A program made the position numbers and the translations under genes. Shown one piece after another: positions 44,026-57,903 of a stretch of DNA of 64,000 nucleotides. The stretch is from Cotesia glomerata (taxonomy: Eukaryota > Arthropoda > Insecta > Hymenoptera > Braconidae): positions 29,177,525-29,241,524 of the forward strand of contig NC_058159.1 in assembly GCF_020080835.1 (NCBI RefSeq), written 5' to 3'. The first letter of the stretch is position 1, and each line of letters begins with the position of its first letter. The notes beneath the pieces are model-generated. The model was not told where the DNA came from. It was given only the letters and a program-made list of their open reading frames with translations, and searched no databases.

Positions 44026-47000
44026 CGGTAAATGTATTGACGATTTATAATATTATTATCCACAGAGGGACTTTAATACTGATTCATTATCGCTTCACAT
44101 TAAAAAGCACCCACAACTGTTATTTTAATTAATTATTATTATTACCGTTATCAATTATTACTATCAATATTTATATTTACCATTATTATTATTACTTCAA
44201 TTATAATTATTACGGATGTAAGCTACAAAGTTTTGTCCTGTTTTTCTTCAACTTAATTATTTGGCAACGCTACAAATATTAGATACTAATCGGTTTTTGT
44301 TCGTAATTTAATTGCACTTTAGTCGACGTGAATTTTTAAAATCAAAAACAAATCGGTAACGATAAAAAGATTTTTAATTATAATTATAATAGTATAATAA
44401 TTTAAAAATAAAAATAGTGCCATTAAATTTGATGAAGAAAATAAATTACTTAATATTTTTTTTATTTGCAAAAATTATTTTCTCACCTCGGGGCGGAAAG
44501 CGTCAATTTTCCTCCCGCTGCGCTAAACGAAAATGCCGCTTTCCGCCTCCGTCGAGGAGAAAAATAGTATACACACCATGGGCAGTAAATAAGAGAGCCT
44601 CAGATCACATGTTTATTGACCTCGGCTTCGCCTCGGACAACAATTACATGTGATCTGAGACATTTCTTATTTTACTGCCCTAGATGTGTAATATACTATT
44701 AAAAAAATAATTATTATATTAATGAGTTTGCGCAATTCAAACGGATTAATTACGTTTGAGATTCGTATCATCGGTACGTCGTGTTTATATTTCATCCAAT
44801 TAACCTGTGAACAATTTCACTTGATACTATAATATTGCCAGAAGCTCTTCTAGTGTTTGTTCAGCAACAACTTCAATTATCCGTCAATATTTTTTGTTTT
44901 TTTTTTTTTTGTTACTTTATAAAATAATTAAAAACCTTTAAGTAATGTTCTACAAAAAATTATTGTTAATTTTTTTATAAAAAACCTCTCCAGGATTCGA
45001 ACTCGCGCTATTTAAACTAGCGAAAAATTCTTTCTATAATTATTTGTGAAGAAATTAAATGTTTTTAATTCAAAAAAAAAATTATTTTATTTTTGCAAAT
45101 AAAATAAAAAATTATCTATAAAAAAATTAATTTTTTTAATTAAAACAAAATTATTTAATTTTTGCAAATAAAATAAATAATTATTTGTAACGAAATTAAT
45201 TTTTTTAATTGAAAAAAAAGTTATTTAATTTTTGCAAATAAAATAAATAAAATCAATAAATAAAAACACATACTAAAAAAATATTTGATCATTTAATGGC
45301 ACATTTGTTAAAATAATTTGTGCTTTTAATTATTTTCTTATTATAAATTATATATTTATATTTATATTACAGGATTATTATCTATGTAACGATATGAATT
45401 TGCGAAGCACACATTTTATATGATAAAAAATACCAACTCTCAAGTCGAATTGAAAAATAATTACTCAGAGTGATTTTATTCACAGCACAGCTAGATAATA
45501 ATTAAGATAAAAAGTATGTAAGATATGACTTGATTGCAGCACATGAAAAAATTTATTCATTTTTTCTTTCATTCTTATTAATATCAATAATAATAAACGT
45601 GTCTCGTTGCAATTTATTGTTAACTATCACGAATAGACACCATTAATTAGGATAATTTTGCTTGAGCAAATATCTGGGGTATTAAACACCGTAAAAAGCT
45701 TATTTAATAATTAATAATTACTCATTTCTTCTTGCTCAAAAATCACTAATAATAATTATAATAATAAGATTTTTGTTCGTAAGCTTAATTGTCGGAGGCG
45801 GTAACGTTTAAAGTAAAATAAGGACCGCGTTTATCTTTATTTTCTCGTTGATTTAATCTCTAGAGAACCGAGTCGAGACTTTATCAACAAGGTTATTTTC
45901 TCTGGAACTATTGCATCCTAGTAATTAAAGAGATCAAATTAAATTGAAGATACAAGATAAATTTCAACGCTCATTACTTCGATGCTAAGCCGATTATTGA
46001 TTTCTTTTTTATATTTTTATTTGACAGCTTAGAAATTTTATTAAAAATCCAGATTAAACTTTTTTAATCAATTAATTGGATAGAAATAGTATCCGTTCGA
46101 ATTTTATTAAATTAATCATCAATTTATAAAATAATCCTTTAAAAAAAAAAATTGGTAATTATTTACAACCCTATTTTGACCATAACTAACAGAAAAATGA
46201 CCATTTTTTCATTTTTTTTTATGCCGTATTTATTATTAAAAATGTCGTGAAAGAAAAAAATAAAGATTTCGATATCTTTTTTGCCTTAAAAAATTGGAGA
46301 AAATTTTGGCTCTTATTTTTTTGGATAAAATTTCTATTTTATCTTTTATTGATATATTTTTTTTGAAAAGTACACAGAAAAAAAGGTTCACTTGAGCGAA
46401 GAAAATATTTTTCTTCCTAATTATTTTCTTGAGCGAAAAAAAAATTTTTTTTTGACAAAAAATTTCACTTATTCCAACAAAATTAATCTCTTGCTTTAAG
46501 AAATACGTATCTTGATCCAAGAAAATTTATTTAAGTCAAGAAAATCTTGTTGCTGTGAGAAAATTCAGCCTCTTGCTCCAAAAAATTCAGTTCTTGATAG
46601 AAGTAAATTTTCTTGTCTTGAGAAAATTTCTCTCTTGCTCCAAAAAATTAAATATAAAGATAGAAGTAAATTTTCATTAATATTTTTATTGATTAACATG
46701 TCAAATGGGAAGATCAAATAATATTTCATCATTTTTTTTCATTCAATATGTATAATTGTACGCTAAAATAATATAAAATGAGTATCAAATATTCAAGAGA
46801 AAAATTTTCTCGAGGTGAGAAAATTTTTTTCTCAGCTGAAGTAGGTGGCGCTGCTTCACTAAAGTATCTAAAAATCTTGATCAAATATAAAAATTTATTG
46901 TGTCAAGTATTTATGATATTGAATTAAGAAAAAATTACTTCTACCAAGAATAGAATTTTAAGAAAAATTTTTACTTCGGCCACCACAACTTCGGTCTTCT

Positions 47001-50000
47001 TTCAGGCATCCGAAAATTTTCTTGAGCCAAGAATTTTGTTCTCTAGTCAAGAAATTTTTCTTTCTGTGTACATGAAAAAATGACTAATTTAAAAAAAGTA
47101 TCACAATTTTCTAAAAAATTTATAAATTTTTTTGAAAATTTGTTAAAATTTTAATCAACTTTTTTTTTTCAAATTTTTCATTTTTTTATCTTTCAAAAAA
47201 AATATATCAATAAAATCAAATAGAAATTTCGTTAAAAAAAATGAAAATTAAAATGTTTAACCCCACTTGTAAATATTTACCAAAAATTTTATCAATCGTC
47301 CAATTATAATTTATTAATGTAATAGAATTTTTTTTTAATCCGTAAAATTATTATAAAATTGTTCATTTTAGATAAAGCTTATGTAGATAATTTAATAAAA
47401 ATTTAGTAATTAAATTTTTATATAAAATCGAAAGCCATAACTTGTTAAAATTAGAAAGTAAATTTGTTCAAGTACTCAATTAATTCCCCTTGATTAGAAG
47501 CTCATTTAATACCGAAAAAAAAAATAAATATTAATTACTATTTAAAAAAAAAAAAAAAATAATTCCATGTTGCTGCTCATCGATATTCACCACGTATTTA
47601 CATTTACTGTTCATACAATTCTCGCACGTTTTCCATTAAATTTTCACCAAACACCGGGATAATTTGCATTTTTAACTAATTATTACACAATCATTTGCTC
47701 GACTGCTCCACACTCATCACTGCGTGAGCAAAATATAAATTATGGCTGGAAGTTTCATTATCTTATGTTTATGGTACTTATAATAAACTTGTATATCTGT
47801 TTTTATCTTTATAGTAATAATAATTATATCAATTGATTTTATATATCTAAATATTTCTAATTTGTTTAGCTGGCGAGGGCAATATTGCGCCCTACCCAGC
47901 ATAACGACTTAATCACTTCAGCTGGGCTCTTTAATCAATGTATGAACAAGTAGAATTAACAATAGGCACCCACCTAGGCACCCGTTGGAGTCAAAGCTCT
48001 TACACGCTTTGCTCGTGTGGTTTTCAGTCGTAGGCTTCTGCACCTCGGGATGCGATATCATATCCACCTGTTGTCTCCACGAACTACCCTCGCCCTCGGT
48101 GTCTACCGGCTTCTTATCCTCCGAGCCAGCTCTGTTGTGCGGTATATCTTCGACTTCTATCGGCGCGATCGGCTTGTCTTTGTCCAGGTCCTCGTCGAAC
48201 TTTAAGGCTGTTTCTGTGCCGTAGAACACCAGGCCCCATTCTGTTAGGCTCGCTGAAAATAATTATTAGAATTAGGTTTTTTTTAAGTAGTTATTATTAT
48301 TTTAAATTATAAATAATTTGCTGCAAAAAAAAATAGAAGAAATAATAATTGTGATAAAAGATATCTGGTAATTTTTTTATAATAAATTATTATAATTTTT
48401 CTTTATAAAAAATTATTATAATAATTATTTCAATAATTTATAAATTGAAAAAAATCTGTTGATTCTAATAAAAAAAAATTAATTGATTGTGACAATTAAT
48501 TACAAGCATAAAAATTTTAATATTTTACTACTAAAGTGAATGAACTACAATAATTATCCATAACATAAATAATCATGCTAAAAATATAAGTGAAATTTTT
48601 TTAGGATTGTAACACTTGAAATTAAATAAATTTAATTGTGGTAATTATTTACAAGTCGGGTCCACGATTTGAATTTTCATTTTTTTGAACGAAATTTTTA
48701 TTTGATTTTATTTATATATATATATATATATATATTTTTTTAATACATATAAAATAAAAAATTAAAAAAAAAAAAAGTAGATTATCAAAATTTTAACAAA
48801 TTTTCAAAAAAATTTTATAAATTTTTTAGAAAATTGTGATATTCAACTTTTTTTTTTTAATTTTTCGTTTTTTTATATACTTTTCAAAAAAAAAAATATA
48901 TCAAAAACATCAAAAAAAGATAAAACAGAAATTTTATTCAAAAACATGAGAGCCAAAATTTTTTCGCCATAAAAGCAAACAGAATAAAAAGAAATTTGAA
49001 AATATTAATTTTTCGCCTAGATATGGTCAAAAATGGGGTTGACCCCACTCGTAAATAATTACCTTTTTGGTAAATATTTACAAGTGGGGTGAACAATTTT
49101 AATTTTAATTTTTTTAAACAAAATTTCTATTTGATTTTATCGATATATTTTTTTTTGAAAAATACATAAAAAAAAGAACAATTAAAAAAAAATTTGATTA
49201 TCAAAATTTTAACAAATTTTCAAAAAAATTTATAAATTTTTTAGAAAATTGTGATATTCAATTTTTTTTTTAATTGTTCGTTTTTTTTAAGTACTTTTCA
49301 AAAAAAAATTCATCAAAAACATCAATAAAAGATAAAATAGAAATTTTATTCAAAAACATGAGAGTCAAAATTTTTTCCAACTTTTAAAGGCAAAAAGCTA
49401 TCGAAATCTTTATTTTTTTCACAATCTTTATCATAAATTCGCCGTAAAAACAAGCAGAATAAAAATAAATTTGAAAATATTAATTTTTCACTTAGATATG
49501 GTGAAAAATAGGGTGGACTCCACTTGTAAATAATTACCAAAATTTTTTCAAGATTGTAAAACTTTAAATTAAACGAAGTAAATTGTTTACAAACACACTA
49601 AAAAAATAAAAACAGTAACTACCACACAAGTAACAAAAAACATACGGGAGCAAAAAACAAAATCTAACAAATCAATCTTGATTAACATAAAAGCTCCAGG
49701 TAGTTTAGTAGCAAAGGTTTTCTCATTACAATCTGATCTCCTAATAGCCTATTTAATCACCATTAAATGAAATAAAATAAGTAAAATAAATGAACCGCAT
49801 CAGCTCTCGAAATGAAGAACAATGACAAATAATCTCTATCAAACCTAAGGCTATCAAACTACCTTGAATAAAAAATAAAAAAATCATGAGTCGCACAACA
49901 ATAAACAGCAACGAATTACTCAATGCATCTCTATCGACAGAATAAGTACCCTTGTCAGTGAGTTGGAGATTTCTGGTGTCAAACTGCTCGTCTTGGAGCA

Positions 50001-53000
50001 GATCGAGGCCTTTAGCGCGGGTGGCATGTTGATTAACGCCCCTCACGCCGGGATAGACCGGGTAGAGCGGGTACAGCTGCTGGATTTTGGGATACTGCTG
50101 GAACACCACTGGAACTTTGTTAGTCGCGGCTTTGGCCGCGGGTTCCATCAGAATTAACCCTCTCTGGAGGGAGGAAGTTGATGTCACAGCGTCGATAACT
50201 TGCTGCTGTTTCGGCTGCTGGGTTGTCAGTTTAACAACCGGTTCTACAATTGATTTGGGTGTAGTGTTGCCGTTGCTATTGCTGGGGTTGGAACTGTGTC
50301 CGGCGGTGACATTGCTACCGCTAACACGGGGCTTAGATGGAGGAGCAATGCGACTAAATGTTAATCCACGTAAGCTTTGTACAGTGGGCCGTACTGTCGG
50401 TTTATTTGTTGATTTACCATTTTTATGTTGCCCACGTACTTTGCTTTTTTTAGCAGTTTGATTCTGCTGGATGTACGCCTGATTTAATCCACCATTCTGG
50501 CCCTGCTGTAGTTGTTGTTGCAACTGTTGTTGGAGCTGTTGCTTAACAAACTTGCTGTTCTTGGCTTTAAGCCCGACGACATTGAGCCCGTTGCGTGAGT
50601 AATTAGACGTTTTAACGACTGGCTTTTTAGGAAATTTCGGGTTAATTCCGCTACCGGTTATGCTGCTGTAGAGCGCGAACTCCGTTGGGTCGGGCAGTGT
50701 TCCTGTACCGTAGAATATCAACGACCATTCGTGAAGTATCGCACGACCTGAGGGTTTTAATCATCCACTTTCATTACTCCGACTTTCGATTATTTACGGA
50801 GGCTAAAGGTTGCAATTTCAAACATTTATTCTTTAGGATTTATCGATTTCCGATTTATGCTCGTTATTATTTATTATTATCTAGTCTTTTGTTTTATTAC
50901 TCCTTTTTCTTTATTTATTATTTTTTTTTGTTCTAAGGGCTGTGGTGATCAAGAGGTGATCTATTTTGATGAGAAACAAGAGTGGGTTTAAATCATTCAT
51001 CTGGAAAGAGCTATTTATTTTCTGCTCTGATTTATTAATTATAATTTTTTGACACGCAAAGCTTTGAGGAGAAATTCTTTTAGAAATAAAAAAAAATTTT
51101 TTTTATATTTTTAAATTATATGATTTTAAAAATCTCTTTTTTCAAATTCTAGCTTATATTTTCTTTAATAAAGTCAAATTGAAAATTTTTTTCTAATTTT
51201 TATGTTGAAAAAAAATTTTTTTTTCACATTTTTCAAATGTATGACTTTAACAGTCTCTTTTTTTTTTAGTTTTTGCTCATATTTTCTTTAATAAAATTCA
51301 ATTGAAAATTTTTTTTCTAATCTTTATGCTAAAAAAAATTTTTTTTTTCACATTTTTAAAATCGCTCTTTTTCAAATTTTTGCTGATATTTTTTTTAATA
51401 AAATCCAATTGAAAATTTTTTTCTAATCTTTATGTTAAAAATTTTTTTTTCATATTTTTAAAATATATGATTTTAAAAATTGCTTTTTTTCGAATGTTTG
51501 CTCATATCTTCTTTAATAAAATTCAATAAAAAATTTTTTTTCTTATCTTTAAGTTAAAAAAAATTTTTTTTTAATCATTCAAACTGCTTACATTTGTAAT
51601 TTTTAAGTTTTAATTAATTTATAGTTAATTATTAAACTTTAAATCATTTTTTTCAAAATAATTGAATAATTTTGATTTTTTTTTTTTAATTATTTAACCA
51701 TACTAATATTTTTAAGCTTGGACCAGTCGTAGGCTTTCCCTAATTACTATTTTTTTTTAATTTTTAAAGAATTTATCATTATTAAAAATAACTAATTTTT
51801 AGCCACCTAAAGGATATTTCTCCGCTAAAACTCATTTACTTTTTGTTTAAAAGTAAAAACTTAAATGATTAGATAATTACCAGCAGTGTAACCCAAATAG
51901 AAAATGAATATTATTTAAAAGAACGGAAGTAAGACTTTACAGTAGTATGTTAAAATTTGCATAACGGATAACGAATTAGTTCAATTATACCCGTAACTTG
52001 AAAATTAAATACGGGTCTGACCAAAGTCGTAATATAAAAAAAAAATGAACCTACAAAAAAAAAACTTTGAATTACTTATTTCAAACATATATACCTCTAA
52101 AAAATATGTAATAATCATATTGATATTTTTATGATTGATAATAGTTTTAAAAGTTGTAGTTACGGAAAGTTTAATACAAGTATCAAGTTAATTTAAAATT
52201 TACTCACCGCATTGGTGATTCATACAACAAAATCTAAAAATTTCATATTTCCTATTTTTCTCAATATATTATTATTATTTTAGTGAAAATGAAAAGCAGG
52301 TTTCAATACAACGATAATAAACACGTTCGTTCTCAGTTATAATATATAAGTAAGTTGATAAGACACAAACTCGAGCGTTACGTGTTTAATATGTTTGACT
52401 AAAGTAATGAACTAACTTTACAATAACTGACAGTTTATGTTAGTTAGTTAATTTGTTTGAGTAAGACGCGAAAAAAGGATTTATAATGAAAATAAATACT
52501 AAAATTCACACGCTACTGTTAAGCATGTTAGTAATTTCAAACAACCACGTTAATTTGTCGAGCTATCTTACTGTTTGCCTAAGTTATAAACAGATCTGAC
52601 ATGTATATTCATCAAGTTAATAAATTCCACTTCGAGATGGATTCTCAATCTTAACTTTTGTTTGCATAATTAACATATATAAATATAAATATATATGTAA
52701 CTTGTATTACAATAAGTTTTTTTGATAACATTCATCGGAACTTATTATTTTTTTTTTTAAGTTTATTAACACAAATCGACGGTATAATTAGCAATTTGTT
52801 TAACTCCTTATTTTTTAGAGGGTGATTTTTTAAGATTTTGATGTAACAATAGTCCAATTATAAATTATTTGAATCATTCAAACCAAAATATTATATCTTT
52901 ATTAGATATTAATGATATTAAATGATTTTTCAAAGTGATAATAAATTTTGAACTAATTGTTTTTTTCGTACAAATGGAAGACTCTCTAAGGTGGAGTTAG

Positions 53001-56000
53001 ACAATTTGCTAATTAGAACGTCGAAATAAAATTTCTTTTTTTTTTTATTTTAACCATCCAAAAATTTGTAAGCTTTTGGATTGTTTTTTAAAAAAATTTT
53101 TAAGCGTATTAAAATTGATATTAATTTAAATATATTAATATATTAAACTTACCAACATATCGACCCTCATTGTGAACCTCCAAAGTCCACGTACCGTGTG
53201 GACGTTCACCCCATGTATGTACCGACATGAATGGCCATTGTTGGAATCCTGTTTTTGAATTATCGTGTGGTCGCTTAGCGAGCAAAGTGCTTTTAGTTCC
53301 TTGCGGAGATGTCAGTGTTATCTCGAGATCTCCTCTTCTTGACGCTGACAATGTTATTTTTGCCTGGATATTAGTTAAATTATTTTTTATTAATAATTAT
53401 TTTTATTAATAATTTTATTAATAATAATAAATATTGAGAAGAAATTATTAAAATTATCAATGGAATAAAGTTACAAGTTTTAAGACTTTAAATGGATGAA
53501 TTTAAGTTTATAGAATTATGAATAATAATTACCTGAACGTGCTCTAAAAAGTTGACACCGCTGCATTCTTTTACATGGAAATCTAGGGTCAATTGACTAC
53601 GCGATGGAATTGATCTATATTAAATAAAAAAAAATTATTTATTAATGAAAGTAAAAAATTTTATTAAAATTTATCAATGAAATTTTTTAAATTTTTACTT
53701 TGAAGATTTTATAGAAAAAATTTTTCATTTAAAATTAATTTATTTTTATAAAAGGAAAAATTTATTTATTAATAATAGTAAAAAATTTATTAAAATTTAT
53801 CAATAAAATTTTTTAAATTTTTACTCTGAAGGAAGTAATTTTTATAGAAAAAATTTAATATATAAAATTAATTGAAGTCATATCAATATAAGTTGAGTTG
53901 AACTTTGAGAACATCATTAAATTTAATCGATAATTTATTCTTATACGATGAAAAAACTATCTGAGATCACGGAAGTACTTCCTTTGTAATTTTATACAAT
54001 GGTCAATTAATAGATAAATATCTATTTTTACTCGGCAATATTCGATGGGATATTCTTTTGATTATAATTAAAATTGTTATTGAGGAAAGAAATCTTACTA
54101 TAATAATTTTTATCTTTTTTTTTAATAAAGTAATTATAGAGATAAAAATAAAAATTGCAATGAAGATGTGTAGATTTATTAAATTGATAGTATACTGATC
54201 AGTAGTCGCTGAATGTGAACTTAATATAAGTACTAGTGAGTACAAATGTAATACTAGCATAATAAAATGAACAGTAGCCACAAACTTGAGGCTGCTATTC
54301 TCCGTGGGTTACTTCGAAACTAAAGTTACTAAGTTATTTTATTACATCCGTTGGTTAAATTTCAATTGTCTATTGCAATGCTGAACTTAAATTAGAGGGT
54401 CGAAGGGCCAATTACGAGAGTTGAGGTGAGAATACGAGCTCTTTCAAAACTTTAATTTATTTTAAATTGATTGATTAGTTTTCAATTTTATTTGCTTGTA
54501 AATTTTGATAAAAAAAAAATTTTTTTCTTATTATTTAAACGGAAAGTGAAAAATTTTGATTCACGATTTTTAAATATACAGTTAAATAATTTTGTTTAAT
54601 ATTTAACCGTATTTTTTTACTGAGTATCAATATTAAGAACTCAAATTTTGATAGAGTCTTTATTTGAGCATTTTCTGACCAAATTTAATTAAAAAAAAAA
54701 AAAAAATAACAATTTATCAGTTTTTTTCATACAATAATATTTACATTCCAAAAATGAAATAAAAAAAAAGGTAATTATTTAAAAGTGGGGTCAACCCTAT
54801 TTTTGGCCATATCTAGGTGAAAAATTAACATTTTTTTATTTTTTTTATTCGGCTTGTTTTTACGGCGCATCATGATAAAAAAATGTCGTGAAAGAAAAAA
54901 ATAAAGATTTCGATAGCTTTTTTGCCTTCAAAAGTTAGAAAAAATTGTAGCTCTTATGTTTTTGGATAAAATTTCTATTTTATCTTTTTTGGGTGTTTTT
55001 GATATATTTTTTTTTTTAAAAGTACATAAAAAAACGAACAATTTAAAAAAAAAAATTGAATATCACAATTTTCTAAAAAATCAATAAATTTTTTTGAAAA
55101 TTTGTTAAAATTGTGATTAACTTTTTTTTAATTGTTAATTTTATTTTTATATATTAAAAAAAATAATACCAATAAAATCAAGTAGAAATTTCGTTAAAAA
55201 AATAAAAATTCAAATAGTTGACCCCACTTAAAAATATTTACCAAAAAAAATTGGATATTTTTGAAATCCTAAGTGTATATTATCCCTTAAAAATAAAATG
55301 TTTTTTTTATTTCTTCAGTATCATAAATTTAATAAAATTGACTGACGCATAGTGATTTACTACCATAAAAAAATAAAAAAAAACCATACCTATTTTTGTG
55401 TGGCGCTAACATTTCACACTTATGTTGTTCCGGAACGGTCTGCCACTTTTTGGCAAGTTGAACCATTGCGGTTGCGTCCATTAAGCCATAGCCGAAACTG
55501 TGGCTAACTATAACACCAAAGTTTAAATGTGTAATCATACAAGCCATAAAAACAAAAAAAATGACTGTCACTAAATCAAAACAGATGTTCTCTTGACTGG
55601 TGAAAAATTAAAATTAAAAGCATAAATAATTATCTCACCATTTCTGCCAACACCGTTAATGGTCCAATCAGCGGCAATTAAATTAGCCGGCTTAGCGGTT
55701 CTTACGACTATGTGCTGCATATCGCGCCACGTAAGATCTCGGTTGGCTTCGAGAGCTAATGCACAAATTCCCGCGGCAATTGGGGCTGATGCTGAGGTAC
55801 CGGTATGACTGCTTGTGCACTGATGATTTAAATCAATAGTTACGATTTGTTTTTCTCCCAGTGAACCGGAACTGTAGGCAGTAGCGAGAGTTGATGAACA
55901 TGCCTCGCTGTACCACGGCACTAAACCATTTTCAGTTGCGCTACTAATTGACAGTGTCCAAATACTATTTGTATAACCATCACAATTGCAGTTGTCATGT

Positions 56001-57278
56001 TCGCGACCTCCATTACCCGACGCCCACACGAATATCGAGCCTTTACCGCTGCGACCCTGTGGGGGATAAAAACAAATTAAATAAAATAAAAAGTCATTGC
56101 AAAGCAAAACCTAGTTTTGTTTTTAACAATTTTGGTCCTGTTAAACCACAAAACACTCCAAAGTTTTTGTTTTTTTTTTTATATTACAATTATAAAATAA
56201 TTAAGTTCCAGAACTTGTACACTGTTTTATGTAGTTACTTGCGACTTACAGTTAATTAATAAAACTTGCAGCGCAAGTAAGCTTTTTGTTCGGTTTGTAT
56301 TACAACAGATTTTCTTTTATCCGACCGAGTTATTCATTTTTCAATGCACTTGAGCTCTGGAACTATCTACTGAATATTTGCATATGATTCATAAGCCCTA
56401 GGTTAATTGCTAAGTTTTAGTAAAGTCTAATGAAAATGGTAATGGATGCGCTAAGGAATAAAATCGCTTTACTCTTACTCGGTTATGAAAACTAAAATTA
56501 CGTGATTATAAAACTTTTGTTGGCATCAACCGTTCAAATTATTTATGCGTAAGCTCATTAAAGTTAATTGATTGTGTAAAAGTTACTAAAGAAGTTGTAA
56601 ACTCGCTCGAAATTCCCCTGCAGAAATTCGGATAGTTTATTTTAGAGATCATTTTTTCGGGGTGTTTATCGCTTAAATTGCTTGAAATATTTATTTATTT
56701 ACAACCTTTTTGATAGAAAAAATTTCTACCTTAATTATTGTAAGTATATTTTTATTTAAAACTGTAATTATATAAATTTTGAGCGGTGAGAAATTTTTTC
56801 TTTCCAAAATTTTGTAAATAAATAAGTATTTAAAGACTGAATAAAATTTTTTTAACATAATAATAATAAAAATGACTTTTGTGAAATTGTACTGTACTTT
56901 CTTAACTATTGACATTTTTAAAGATATAAGCTCATCCCGACGTTACACTCATCAAGAGCTTTCATTTGAGTACCCACATTCATTTTGATATATTTTTCAT
57001 ATATTCATAAATATAAATATATTAAATATATGAAAAATTGATGTGGGTATTCAAATGAAAGGTCTTGATGAGTGTAACATCGAGATGAGCTTATATCTTT
57101 GAAAATGTCAATAGTTCATAAGATACAAGGTCGTTTCTTAATTATGTTAAATTGCACTGTACTTTCTTAACTATTGAATTTTTTAAAGATATAAGCTCAT
57201 CTCGATATTATATTCATCAAGAGCTTTCATTTGAGTACCCACATGCATTTTCATATATTTTTCATGTATACATATATG

Positions 57279-57321
<43 letters not shown>

Positions 57322-57854
57322 TATGAAAAATTGATGTGGGTACTCAAATGAAAGGTCTTGATGAGTGTAACATCGGGATGAGCTTATATCTTTAAAAATG
57401 TCAATAGTTTACAAGATACAAGCTCGTTTCTTAATTATGCTAAATTGCACTGTACTTTCTTAACTATTGACATTTTTAAAGATATAAGCTCATCCCGATG
57501 TTACACTCATCAAGAGCTTTCATTTGAGTATCCACATGCATTTTGATATATTTTTCATATATATATAAATATATGAAAAATTGATGTAGGTACTCAAATG
57601 AAAGGTCTCGATGAGTGTAACGTCGGGATGAGCTTATATCTTTAAAAATGTCAATATTTCACAAGATACAAGGTCATTTTTTAATTATATATCTAGAAAT
57701 AGAGCATTTTCGATTGTAGCCTAAATACTTATCATCATAAGTTGACTATTGGTGAGAATAATATGAAACCATGAAAAGGCACAACTCATAAAAACCCATT
57801 TTATCATATAAATACACTAGCCGTAAAATTTTGGTTATTCTCTTAATAAAATAG

Positions 57855-57903
<49 letters not shown>

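Noticed and set aside
49963..50461. Plus-strand open frames across furin exon A
   Set aside because: Shadows of the low-complexity stalk; the minus frame continues the P domain in phase and wins clearly.
54003..54281. Minus-strand open frame with a hydrophobic product
   Set aside because: AT-rich intron of the furin gene; hydrophobic translations (I, L, F) are expected by chance in such DNA.
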